Shown here: positions 1 through 6,309 of the stretch, in pieces | How positions within the stretch are numbered: position 1 is the first letter of the stretch | Layout of the letters: the number at the start of each line of letters is the position of its first letter | Assembly (NCBI GenBank): GCA_934454005.1 | Contig: CAKSGI010000056.1 | Location: 1-10,868, forward strand | Source: an uncultured Eubacteriales bacterium | GTDB lineage: Bacteria; Bacillota_A; Clostridia; Oscillospirales; Acutalibacteraceae | DNA length: 10,868 bases | Direction: 5' to 3' | The notes under the pieces: generated by a model | What the model saw: only the letters and a program-made list of their open reading frames with translations | The model's database searches: none | Told to the model about the DNA's origin: nothing | Position numbers and translations under genes: made by a program

Positions 1-293
1 GTTATATTCATAAATATTTTTTTTAAATGTTTATTTAAGCTCATAATTCCAATAGCCGCAATAGTTCCTATTATAGTTGCTACTGCAGCTGATACAATGG
101 CTATAATTATTGTATTAGATAACGCATTTAATATCTGTTTATCCTCAAAAAGCCTCATATACCATTTAAAAGTGAATCCCGACCATGAAACACGACTTTT
201 AGAATCATTAAATGAAAATATAATAAGAACTAAAATAGGTGCATAAAGAAAAATAAAAATAATAGACGAATATATTTTTGAAATGGTTTTCAA
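1..293 (-). CDS. potC: Spermidine/putrescine ABC transporter permease PotC, N-terminal part (runs off left edge)
   Basis: This is the second membrane subunit of a polyamine ABC importer. About 97 codons are visible and the frame stays open to base 1. The N-terminus has a first membrane segment (FIFLYAPILVLIIFSF), then a periplasmic-type stretch with FNDSKS and a WSGFTFKWY motif typical of PotC. A second hydrophobic helix follows (TIIIAIVSAAVATIIGTIAAIGI). The C-terminal EAA loop lies outside the window. I chose TTG at 293 as start. No ATG is in frame, an AGGAAGGG site lies about 8 bases upstream, and the TTG overlaps the potB stop as TTGA, the usual arrangement for coupled permease genes. Family assignment follows from sequence character plus its place after potA and potB. 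A potD gene would be expected beyond the left edge (inference). Confidence 0.85.
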   Translation of the reverse strand, partial: MKTISKIYSSIIFIFLYAPILVLIIFSFNDSKSRVSWSGFTFKWYMRLFEDKQILNALSNTIIIAIVSAAVATIIGTIAAIGIMSLNKHLKKIFMNI

Positions 294-1105
294 ACTAACA
301 TCCCTTCCTGCTCAGAATCATCGTTAAACTGATTCATAATACCCAAACAAATTAATATTAACACCATAAGAATCAACGATATAGCAGAACCTAAATGAGG
401 ATTATAAGAGTTTCCTAGAAATTGCATTTCTATTAAATCCCCTATAAGAATATTAGATCCTCCTCCTAGCATTTTAGAAATAATAAAAGTACTTACAGCT
501 GGAACAAATACCATTGTTATTCCTGATATAATCCCCGGTATACTTAACGGAAAAATAACTTTTGAAAATACTTTTCTTTTTCCTGCTCCAAGATCTTCTG
601 CAGCTTCTATAATTCTCTTATCTATTTTAGTCATAACTGAATATATAGGTAAAATCATATATGGTAAAAAATTATATACCATTCCCAATATAACTGCTCC
701 TTGAGTATTGATTAAATTTAAATGGTGCAAACCAAATAAAGATAAAAGCTTATTTATTATGCCATTGTTTTCCAATATCGTCATCCAGGCATATGTCCTC
801 AAAAGGAAATTCATCCACATTGGTAACATTATAAATATTATTAATATATTTTGCTTTTTTTCGTCTAACCTAGAAATTATAAATGCAATAGGATATCCCA
901 CCAATAGACAAATTAAAGTTGCTATTGTACCAAGCCATATGGATCTTAAAAATACTCCCGAATAATTAGTTACATCTATGAAATTTTGTAAAGTAAAATT
1001 GCCATTTTCATTTGTAAAAGAAAAAAACGCTACCAATAAAGTTGGGATAACAATAAATATTATCATCCATAACGCATATGGAAATGCAGCAAGCCTTGAT
1101 TTCAT
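290..1105 (-). CDS. potB: Spermidine/putrescine ABC transporter permease PotB
   Basis: This is the first membrane subunit of the polyamine importer, 271 residues, close to the usual PotB length. It starts with an uncleaved hydrophobic helix (residues 8-30, ending VAFFSF) and has about six membrane segments. The cytoplasmic EAA loop, which docks on the ATPase, is clear at E167-A168-A169 followed by DLGAGKRKVFSKVIFP. The LPMWMNFLLRTYAW segment (94-107) is characteristic of PotB. ATG at 1105 is preceded by AAAGGA about 10 bases upstream. The gene begins 23 bases after the potA stop, and its TGA overlaps the TTG of potC. The C-terminal tail after the last helix (DDSEQEGMLV) is short and acidic. 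Function is inferred from family and operon; substrate specificity among polyamines cannot be read from the permease. Confidence 0.93.
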   Translation of the reverse strand: MKSRLAAFPYALWMIIFIVIPTLLVAFFSFTNENGNFTLQNFIDVTNYSGVFLRSIWLGTIATLICLLVGYPIAFIISRLDEKKQNILIIFIMLPMWMNFLLRTYAWMTILENNGIINKLLSLFGLHHLNLINTQGAVILGMVYNFLPYMILPIYSVMTKIDKRIIEAAEDLGAGKRKVFSKVIFPLSIPGIISGITMVFVPAVSTFIISKMLGGGSNILIGDLIEMQFLGNSYNPHLGSAISLILMVLILICLGIMNQFNDDSEQEGMLV

Positions 1106-1128
1106 AATACTTCTATCCTTTCTAACAA

Positions 1129-2244
1129 TTAACCCTTTTCATGCTGTTGTTCCTCATACATTTCATCGCTAAACGCGCTATAGTCCCCAACTTCATCTGA
1201 ATAATCGGATTTTTTCATAATATGAATATCATCTGGCATCAACATTAACCCTATTTTATCCCCAGGTTTTCTAAATTCTGTTGACTGGATCATCCATTTA
1301 AAATTTTCAACATCTACTATAATCTCATTGTGTACCCCTTTAAATGTAACAGATGTAACTATTCCAGATATATGCCCATTATCAGGGTTTACTATTTTTA
1401 TATCCTCTGGTCTAATAACTACATCAACTGCCTCATTTTTTGCAAATCCATGATCTAGACATTCAAATGCTTGTCCATCAAATTCAACTAAAAAATCTTT
1501 TCTCATAATTCCATCAATTATATTGCTTTCTCCAATAAAATCCGCCACAAACGCATTTTTAGGTTCATTATATATGTCTTTAGGAGTCCCTATTTGTTGA
1601 ATATTCCCCTTGTCCATCACAACTACAGTATCAGACATTGACAATGCTTCTTCCTGATCATGAGTAACAAAGATAAACGTAATACCTGTTTGTTGCTGTA
1701 TATTTTTAAGCTCAGATTGCATATCTTTTCTAAGTTTCAAGTCTAGTGCACCTAATGGTTCATCTAGTAATAAAACTTTAGGCCTATTTGCAAGTGCTCT
1801 AGCAATGGCTATCCTCTGTTGTTGACCACCAGATAAACTATTAACATTTCTATTTGCAAAATCGCTTAAATTTACCATTTTAAGCATCTCTTTTACAGTA
1901 TTTCTAATTTCATTTTCTGATTTTTTTTGAATTCTCATTCCAAACGCAATATTTTCGTATACATTTAGATGTTCAAAAAGAGCATATTTCTGAAATATAG
2001 TATTAACTTCTCGTTTGTGAGGGGGTAAATCATTTATTCTCTTTCCATTAAATAGTATGTCTCCACTATCCGGTTTTACAAATCCTCCTATAATTCTCAA
2101 AGTTGTTGTTTTCCCACAGCCAGATGGTCCCAAAAATGTAACAAAGTCACCATCCTTAATAGATAAATTAAAGTTTTTCAGTATAGACTCCCCATCAAAT
2201 GCTACAGATATATTTTTTAAATCAATTATTGATTCTCTACTCAT
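1129..2244 (-). CDS. potA: Spermidine/putrescine ABC transporter ATP-binding protein PotA
   Basis: This ATPase powers polyamine uptake on the cytoplasmic face of PotB/PotC. With the start at 2244 it has 371 residues, normal for PotA. The domains run in order: Walker A GPSGCGKT (39-46), Q-loop Gln85, signature LSGGQQQR (137-144), Walker B VLLLDEP (157-163), switch His195, then a C-terminal TOBE-type regulatory region (about 235-350) containing VVIRPEDI. The protein ends in an acidic tail ([19 protein letters not shown]). The frame stays open upstream to an ATG at 2295, but I reject that start: it lies inside a terminator hairpin and adds 17 residues not seen in the family. ATG 2244 follows AAGGAG (2257-2252) with a 7-base spacer and opens with [16 protein letters not shown], a normal ABC N-terminus. 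potB follows after 23 bases. Confidence 0.93.
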   Translation of the reverse strand: MSRESIIDLKNISVAFDGESILKNFNLSIKDGDFVTFLGPSGCGKTTTLRIIGGFVKPDSGDILFNGKRINDLPPHKREVNTIFQKYALFEHLNVYENIAFGMRIQKKSENEIRNTVKEMLKMVNLSDFANRNVNSLSGGQQQRIAIARALANRPKVLLLDEPLGALDLKLRKDMQSELKNIQQQTGITFIFVTHDQEEALSMSDTVVVMDKGNIQQIGTPKDIYNEPKNAFVADFIGESNIIDGIMRKDFLVEFDGQAFECLDHGFAKNEAVDVVIRPEDIKIVNPDNGHISGIVTSVTFKGVHNEIIVDVENFKWMIQSTEFRKPGDKIGLMLMPDDIHIMKKSDYSDEVGDYSAFSDEMYEEQQHEKG

Positions 2245-2271
2245 TCGCCCGCTCCTTATTTTTATATAGAT

Positions 2272-2310
2272 AAAAATACCACCTATCATAAACATAAGTA
2301 CGATAGGCGG
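2272..2310 (-). terminator. Hairpin with T-rich tail between the tRNA-Ser genes and potA
   Basis: On the minus strand, CCGCCTATC (2310-2302) pairs with GATAGGTGG (2287-2279) through one G-T wobble, around a 14-base loop, and is followed by TATTTTTATC. This has the form of an intrinsic terminator for the two tRNA genes. It also lies directly before the potA ribosome site, so it could act as an attenuator for readthrough into potABC. A TATAAT (2327-2322) just 5' of the hairpin could make it a leader structure, but its -35 element is poor and would sit inside the tRNA gene. Confidence 0.6.
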
Positions 2311-2328
2311 TTAAACTCATATTATATT

Positions 2329-2418
2329 TGGCGGAGAAGGAGGGATTTGAACCCTCGCGCCAGTTACCCGACCTACTCCCTTAGCAGGGGAGCCTCTTCA
2401 CCACTTGAGTACTTCTCC
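2329..2418 (-). tRNA. tRNA-Ser, anticodon GCU
   Basis: This 90-base class II tRNA has a 7-bp acceptor stem GGAGAAG/CTTCTCC, discriminator G and a genome-encoded CCA. The T-arm contains GGTTCAAATCC, and the long variable arm is typical of serine tRNAs. The anticodon loop reads CTGCTAA, with anticodon GCT at 2385-2383, decoding AGC/AGU. It follows tRNA-Ser(UGA) after 17 bases and is probably cotranscribed with it. Confidence 0.96.
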
Positions 2419-2435
2419 ATATAAATTATAAATAA

Positions 2436-2524
2436 TGGCGGAGGAGAAGGGATTCGAACCCTTGGTCCCTTGCGGGATCACTAGTTTTCAAGACTAGCTC
2501 CTTAAACCACTCGGACACCCCTCC
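2436..2524 (-). tRNA. tRNA-Ser, anticodon UGA
   Basis: This 89-base class II tRNA has acceptor strands GGAGGGG/CTCCTCC (one G-U pair), discriminator G, encoded CCA, T-loop TTCGAAT and a long GC-rich variable arm (CCCGCAAGGG). The anticodon loop is CTTGAAA on a CTAGT/ACTAG stem, with anticodon TGA at 2490-2488, decoding UCA and other UCN codons. Its 5' end lies about 14 bases after the predicted start of transcription from the promoter at 2573-2545. Confidence 0.96.
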
Positions 2525-2544
2525 ATACACTAACTACGTGTATT

Positions 2545-2573
2545 ATAATATCACAATATACACGTTATGTCAA
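2545..2573 (-). promoter_or_regulatory. Sigma-A-type promoter of the tRNA-Ser pair, with a dyad over the core
   Basis: On the minus strand TTGACA (2573-2568), a 17-base spacer and TATTAT (2550-2545) form a near-consensus vegetative promoter. The expected start point is near 2538, just before the first tRNA. A perfect 8-bp inverted repeat, ACGTGTAT (2536-2543) and ATACACGT (2558-2565), spans the -10 and spacer region. It could be an operator, or it could be chance in AT-rich DNA. Confidence 0.75.
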
Positions 2574-2748
2574 TATTTTAAAATCAAAAATTTTATTAAC
2601 TGCGTAAGCTTACAAATGATGAGACTAAAAAGTAAACAAAAAATGATTTAGTTCTAATAAAATAATTTAAAACACAAAAAATAAACAAGAACAGATCTAT
2701 CAAGTTTTTGCTTTAAATTATCAATAGTCAATTAGCCAAACCTGATAA

Positions 2749-3234
2749 TCAATCATCACTTATATCACGAACATACATAATTTTATATTCCTTCATTCCT
2801 AATATATGCATACTCTTTTTAATTAATTCATTAAACCCAAAAGTATAAGCCGTTATATATTTGCACCCCTGATCCTTTATCCATTTTTTACAGCGTAAAT
2901 ATAATTCAATACAAATTCTATAGTCTCGATATTCCTTTAATACAAACAAATCACAAATATGTGCATGTTCTCCAAATTCAAAGGAAGGATCATCTTTTCT
3001 TATTATAGCTTTTATCATCCCAACTACTTTGTCATCTACTACTGCAACAAATATTTTTTTATTATTTGTTATAAAGTATTTTTTATACTGACTATAATAA
3101 TAATCTAATTGAAAATTACCTATATGTGTTCCAAAGGTGTTCCTATCATTTTGATCTTTGTTAAATTCTTGTTTAAGCTCAACAATCTGTTGAATATCAT
3201 TTGTTTTTAATTCTCTAATTTCCAAATTAATCAC
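2749..3234 (-). CDS. GNAT-fold acetyltransferase-like protein, last gene of the RiPP cassette
   Basis: The protein has 161 residues, the size of a single GNAT domain. The N-terminus (INLEIRELKTNDIQQIVEL) is the usual first strand and helix. FVAVVDDKVVGMIKAII (62-78) is the beta2-beta3 hairpin, ICDLFVLKEYRD (93-104) is beta4, and YITAYTFGFNELIKKSMHILGMKEYK (126-151) fits the C-terminal strand and helix. The acetyl-CoA loop, normally R-x-x-G-x-G/A, reads R103-D-Y-R-I-C, so its glycines are missing. Catalysis with acetyl-CoA is therefore uncertain. The start is GTG at 3234 with only a weak A-rich ribosome site, which suggests low or coupled translation. It follows the cysteine-rich peptide gene by 67 bases, with one arm of the flanking inverted repeat in that gap. 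A role in acylating or binding the modified peptide is inferred from position only. Confidence 0.75.
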   Translation of the reverse strand: MINLEIRELKTNDIQQIVELKQEFNKDQNDRNTFGTHIGNFQLDYYYSQYKKYFITNNKKIFVAVVDDKVVGMIKAIIRKDDPSFEFGEHAHICDLFVLKEYRDYRICIELYLRCKKWIKDQGCKYITAYTFGFNELIKKSMHILGMKEYKIMYVRDISDD

Positions 3235-3253
3235 TCTTTTTTAATACTATCTG

Positions 3254-3289
3254 CACTTCATTACTCAGCTAATTTTATACATTCATGTA
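3254..3289 (-). repeat. Left arm of the inverted repeat flanking the peptide gene
   Basis: The core arm 3254-3279 is the reverse complement of 3553-3578 in 25 of 26 positions. The match continues inward with one indel and one mismatch to 3289. The arm lies between the peptide gene and the GNAT gene, ending 19 bases before the GNAT start. It contains ATTAGCTGAGTAAT. The one core difference is G on the minus strand here, opposite U in the other arm's transcript. Confidence 0.9.
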
Positions 3290-3301
3290 ATAAATGCTAA
3301 C

Positions 3302-3430
3302 TTACGTCCCTGGACCGACTGTAGAATCTTCCCAAGAGCTACATACGCCACAAAAACCTCCACATGTTCCCTCACAATCGCCTGCTTGTAGCTCTACATA
3401 TATAGCATCATTTCCAAATAAATGTTCCAT
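3302..3430 (-). CDS. Small cysteine-rich RiPP precursor peptide (42 residues), substrate candidate for the adjacent radical SAM enzyme
   Basis: This gene is too short for most gene callers. ATG at 3430 lies 6 bases after a strong GAGGTG site (3442-3437), and the frame ends at TAA 3304-3302. The product divides into an acidic leader (MEHLFGNDAIYVELQAGD), a core CEGTCGGFCGVC with Cys19, Cys23, Cys27 and Cys30 (C-x3-C-x3-C-x2-C), and a tail SSWEDSTVGPGT. Regularly spaced cysteines among Gly, Thr and Phe, next to a SPASM radical SAM protein, are the hallmark of sactipeptide, ranthipeptide or CXXX-repeat precursors. Thioether links from Cys to nearby backbone carbons are the expected modification (inference). 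A second ATG at 3434 is out of frame and stops after 8 codons. The gene lies between radical SAM and GNAT genes and inside a 26-bp inverted repeat. A metal-binding cysteine peptide is an alternative role. Confidence 0.8.
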   Translation of the reverse strand: MEHLFGNDAIYVELQAGDCEGTCGGFCGVCSSWEDSTVGPGT

Positions 3431-3541
3431 TCATTTCACCTCGGATCATAATAATATTGTGCAATTTAACTTTAAACAAATAAATTTAAAAATATAAGTA
3501 AATTAAATATAATTAAGATCAAAAACTATAAAATGTGGCAA

Positions 3542-3578
3542 TACAAGAATGATATAAAATTAGCTGAGTAATAAAGTG
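3542..3578 (+). repeat. Right arm of the inverted repeat flanking the peptide gene
   Basis: The core 3553-3578 matches the reverse complement of 3254-3279 in 25 of 26 positions. The 10-11 bases next to it (TACAAGAATGA versus TACATGAATG) match with one mismatch and one extra base. The arm sits between the radical SAM stop (3609) and the peptide gene, so the 263-273 bases between the arms contain the whole peptide gene and its ribosome site. Confidence 0.9.
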
Positions 3579-3608
3579 TAACTAAGTATATTAATGTTAT
3601 AATTTTTT

Positions 3609-5651
3609 TTAAAAAAGTGTTTTCTTTTCGAAAAACTTCTTAGATATCTCAGCTTCTAAATTGCTTACTTTACATTGTATATCAGGAGATATACTATACT
3701 CATTCGTCATCATTTTATTCAGATAAAGGCATCTCCTACAATTATAATTTTTACATCCACTGCATCCTGGAAATTTGTTGTTATATAGACACTCTCCATA
3801 CTTAAACACAAATCCGTTATCTAGATCTCCTATACTGTATTTATCTGCATTTTCAAAATAAAAAGCTGGACAAATATATATCTTACCATTTGGTGCCAAT
3901 GTATATGAATTTACACCTGCATCACACCCGTAATAAATTCGTTCCGAAACGGTAACATCATGCAATACATTTATCTTTACAGATAACTCATTTTCTTTAA
4001 TAAACGATGCAACATTTATTAGTTGTTCTGAGTATAAAGATAAATCTTCATCTGACCAAAATTGAATATCAGATAATATAAAATTAATTCTGGTAACGTT
4101 TTTATCTAAAAGATATTTAAAACCTAAGAATATACTTTCAATACTGATCTTATCAATTAATAAATTAATTATGCTGCTTAAATTACACTCATATAAATTT
4201 TTTAGATCAACCACAGAAATTGACATGTTTGACTTTGCGATATCAATAACATCAGTAAGATATCCATGATTATAAAATAATGGTTTTAAATTATTTTTCT
4301 CTGCAAATTTTATTGCATTTTCTATCATATCTTGAGACATTTTCTGATTAATATAATCGTTTGATTTGTCCCCATGCAAACAATACGGTGTATCCATATT
4401 GTCCATATATAAAATTAAATGCTTAACTTCTTTAATACTAGCTCTGTGAATTATGGCTGTTCGAGAATTCTCCAATCCATTCAAAAACGGATCTAACTTA
4501 TTCCAAAAATAATCAATCGCTCTAACATTTGCCTTATGCATTTCACAGATATATGTAGCCCTATGAAAAATTGTTCCTTCTTCTGAATCATCATAACTAG
4601 ATCCTACACAGTTCATGCAACCACTAGCTATTTCACATGAATTGCATTTTTTTGGAGTCATATTTGCTCTTATTAAGTAATTGAAAGCTTTTAGTTTATT
4701 TTTATCTATCCCATCATTAACATTTCCTATACAATAGCCGCTATGATTTGATAATGTGAAATCCAAAAAACGTATACACGGAAAAAAGTTACCATCACAA
4801 TCAACTGCCAACATTATTCCTGCTCCACAATACCTTTTATACATATCTATATTTTTTAATGGCAATCCAACATATGGATCAAAAAATCTTACTGTATATC
4901 CAGGTTTTTTCCAAATCTCATTTTTAATAACATAATCAGCGAGATCTTTTAATTGACTTTCAAAAATGGCAGGATCATTCTTATCCCATACATTTTCAAG
5001 AACAATATTAGCCATAACTTTTTTAATACCAATATTCCACAAGCTAATAACACTATCTTTCAAATAGGGAATATCATCGTGCGAAAATGTAGCCTTAGTT
5101 GACGCGTTCGGAAACTGTTCTTGCCATAATTTCACATTCCTAACAACATCATCGTAAGAACCTCTTCCATTTTTGTATATTCTTTGTTTATCATGTTTAA
5201 CTTTATTTCCATCAATACTAATCCCTACAGAAACATGGCCTCTATTTTTAGATAAATAATTTTGAAACTCCGGAGTATGATAAAGTATCCCATTGGTAGA
5301 AAAGTGAAAAATATACTTATTTTTCCATGGATGATTTAGTTCTCTCATTCTAATTTTTATATAATCACTAATTTGATCAGCTAATTTTACCTCTAATAAT
5401 GGTTCACCACCAATAAACTCCCAAATAACACCTTCACGATTATACAAATTCCTCTCAGAAAGTACAAAATCAATGGTTTTTTGGGCCACAGAAAAATTCA
5501 TTTTTCTTTTATTATTTTTGTTAACTTCATAACAATATTTACATCTTAAATTACAATCCTCCGTTAGGCAAAAGGTAATATTATTCATATTGCCTTCATT
5601 TGCTGATTTAGGAACCATACCGAAAACAATATCCTGCTTAGTGTCTTTCAT
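3609..5651 (-). CDS. Radical SAM peptide maturase with two SPASM-like domains, CXXX-repeat-target type
   Basis: This 680-residue enzyme is predicted to modify the neighbouring Cys peptide. Residues 22-250 form a radical SAM barrel: C33-x3-C37-x2-C40 (SAM-cleaving 4Fe-4S cluster), GGEP (81-84), STNG (118-121) and VGISIDG (142-148). A first SPASM domain follows with C275, C285, G287-x4-C292, C307, C336-x2-C339-x5-C345-x2-C348 and C369. Residues about 395-570 look like a second barrel-like unit with no CX3CX2C. A complete second SPASM-like set follows: C576, G589-x4-C594, C630-x2-C633-x4-C638-x2-C641, C660. As I recall, NCBI models separate a 'CXXX-repeat target radical SAM maturase' from a 'CXXX repeat peptide maturase'; this protein may be a natural fusion of the two (inference). 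The start at 5651 has AAGGA 9 bases and GAGG 3 bases upstream. The peptide gene follows after 178 bases. Confidence 0.9.
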   Translation of the reverse strand: MKDTKQDIVFGMVPKSANEGNMNNITFCLTEDCNLRCKYCYEVNKNNKRKMNFSVAQKTIDFVLSERNLYNREGVIWEFIGGEPLLEVKLADQISDYIKIRMRELNHPWKNKYIFHFSTNGILYHTPEFQNYLSKNRGHVSVGISIDGNKVKHDKQRIYKNGRGSYDDVVRNVKLWQEQFPNASTKATFSHDDIPYLKDSVISLWNIGIKKVMANIVLENVWDKNDPAIFESQLKDLADYVIKNEIWKKPGYTVRFFDPYVGLPLKNIDMYKRYCGAGIMLAVDCDGNFFPCIRFLDFTLSNHSGYCIGNVNDGIDKNKLKAFNYLIRANMTPKKCNSCEIASGCMNCVGSSYDDSEEGTIFHRATYICEMHKANVRAIDYFWNKLDPFLNGLENSRTAIIHRASIKEVKHLILYMDNMDTPYCLHGDKSNDYINQKMSQDMIENAIKFAEKNNLKPLFYNHGYLTDVIDIAKSNMSISVVDLKNLYECNLSSIINLLIDKISIESIFLGFKYLLDKNVTRINFILSDIQFWSDEDLSLYSEQLINVASFIKENELSVKINVLHDVTVSERIYYGCDAGVNSYTLAPNGKIYICPAFYFENADKYSIGDLDNGFVFKYGECLYNNKFPGCSGCKNYNCRRCLYLNKMMTNEYSISPDIQCKVSNLEAEISKKFFEKKTLF

Positions 5652-5835
5652 TTACCTCAGTCCTTATATATAAAAATTGTTTTGATAATACTTACTTGTA
5701 CAAAAACTAAAACTTGCTAATACATAAACTTAAGATATACATACTATTAAACTAAATATATCATATCTAACACAATGATCTTTAACATAACTAATTTTTT
5801 TAAATTTGTATCCGCCATTTTGCTGACAAATTCAA

Positions 5836-5864
5836 ATAATATTTTTACAAGTTTTAGTGTTCAA
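5836..5864 (-). promoter_or_regulatory. Candidate promoter of the radical SAM-peptide-GNAT operon
   Basis: On the minus strand TTGAAC (5864-5859), 17 bases and TATTAT (5841-5836) resemble a vegetative promoter. The start point would be near 5829, giving a leader of about 178 bases before the radical SAM gene. The leader contains a 23-codon open frame (5818-5747, beginning MADTNLKKLV) without a Shine-Dalgarno site, which could be a leader peptide or chance. Such promoter matches are frequent in DNA this AT-rich. Confidence 0.4.
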
Positions 5865-6176
5865 TAAACAATAACTAATTATCAATATAGAATCCTATCT
5901 CTAATTAAAAGCTAACCCTGTATAACTACAAAACTAATGATACTATATAGTTTATTTTCCACATTTTACTATATTTAGTATATTTTATATTTTACATAAA
6001 TTCAACCTATTTATACCAAATTTTCCAAAATCTGCATATAAAACATTTTTATCGTTCTTATTAGACTTTTTTTATATATTATTACAATTAAATAATTTGA
6101 TTAAGCAATTATAAGGGAAGTATAATCACAATGAATGCCATAGGAACACAAACAACAATCATAAAGAAAAACAGTT
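5865..6176. other. AT-rich intergenic stretch without a recognisable gene
   Basis: I find no gene here. The base composition is extremely A/T. A 15-codon plus-strand frame at 6131-6178 (MNAIGTQTTIIKKNS) follows AAGGGAAG and ends just before the rtcB terminator hairpin. It is too short to support as a gene. The stretch separates the RtcB unit from the RiPP cassette and marks a change in base composition. Confidence 0.5.
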
Positions 6177-6219
6177 AAAAATAGAAGAAATAGAACATAC
6201 AATATGCTCTATTTCTTCT
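6177..6219 (-). terminator. Intrinsic terminator of rtcB
   Basis: Minus-strand AGAAGAAATAGAGCATA (6219-6203) pairs with TATGTTCTATTTCTTCT (6199-6183) over 17 positions including one G-U, with a 3-base loop, followed by ATTTTTAAC. It lies 91 bases after the rtcB stop. The wobble pair is tolerated only in the minus-strand transcript, which supports this orientation. Confidence 0.8.
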
Positions 6220-6309
6220 GTCTCTGTTTATTCATGTATTCAGTTTGGATCATTTTCAGTTTTTTTAGTCCCTCAAAATTTGCTTAAAACCTGCTTTTTC
6301 TCTGCTATG

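Noticed and set aside
2057..2269. Plus-strand frame of 70 codons opposite the start of potA
   Set aside because: It is the complement of the Walker A region of PotA. The protein has no features of its own.
2329..2524. tRNA-Ser genes as the integration site of a mobile element carrying the RiPP cassette
   Set aside because: The cassette lies on the 5' side of the tRNA genes, not at their 3' ends. No integrase or duplicated tRNA end is seen.
2697..2749. ATTATCA/TGATAAT inverted repeat as terminator of the RiPP operon
   Set aside because: The 7-bp A/T stem has a 19-base loop and no T-tract directly after it on the minus strand.
3451..3479. TTGTTT-N17-TATTAT as an internal promoter of the peptide gene
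   Set aside because: The start point would fall only about 2 bases before the ribosome site, and the -35 box matches consensus at only three positions. It may be real but is not supported enough to list.
3294..3497. Plus-strand frame of 67 codons beginning MLTYVPGPTVESS
   Set aside because: It is the antisense of the Cys-peptide gene. It lacks a ribosome site, and its Pro/Ser/His-rich content comes from complementing Gly, Cys and Glu codons.
6131..6178. 15-codon plus-strand frame with an AAGGGAAG site
   Set aside because: It is too short, has no conserved context, and runs into the rtcB terminator. Nothing else supports it.
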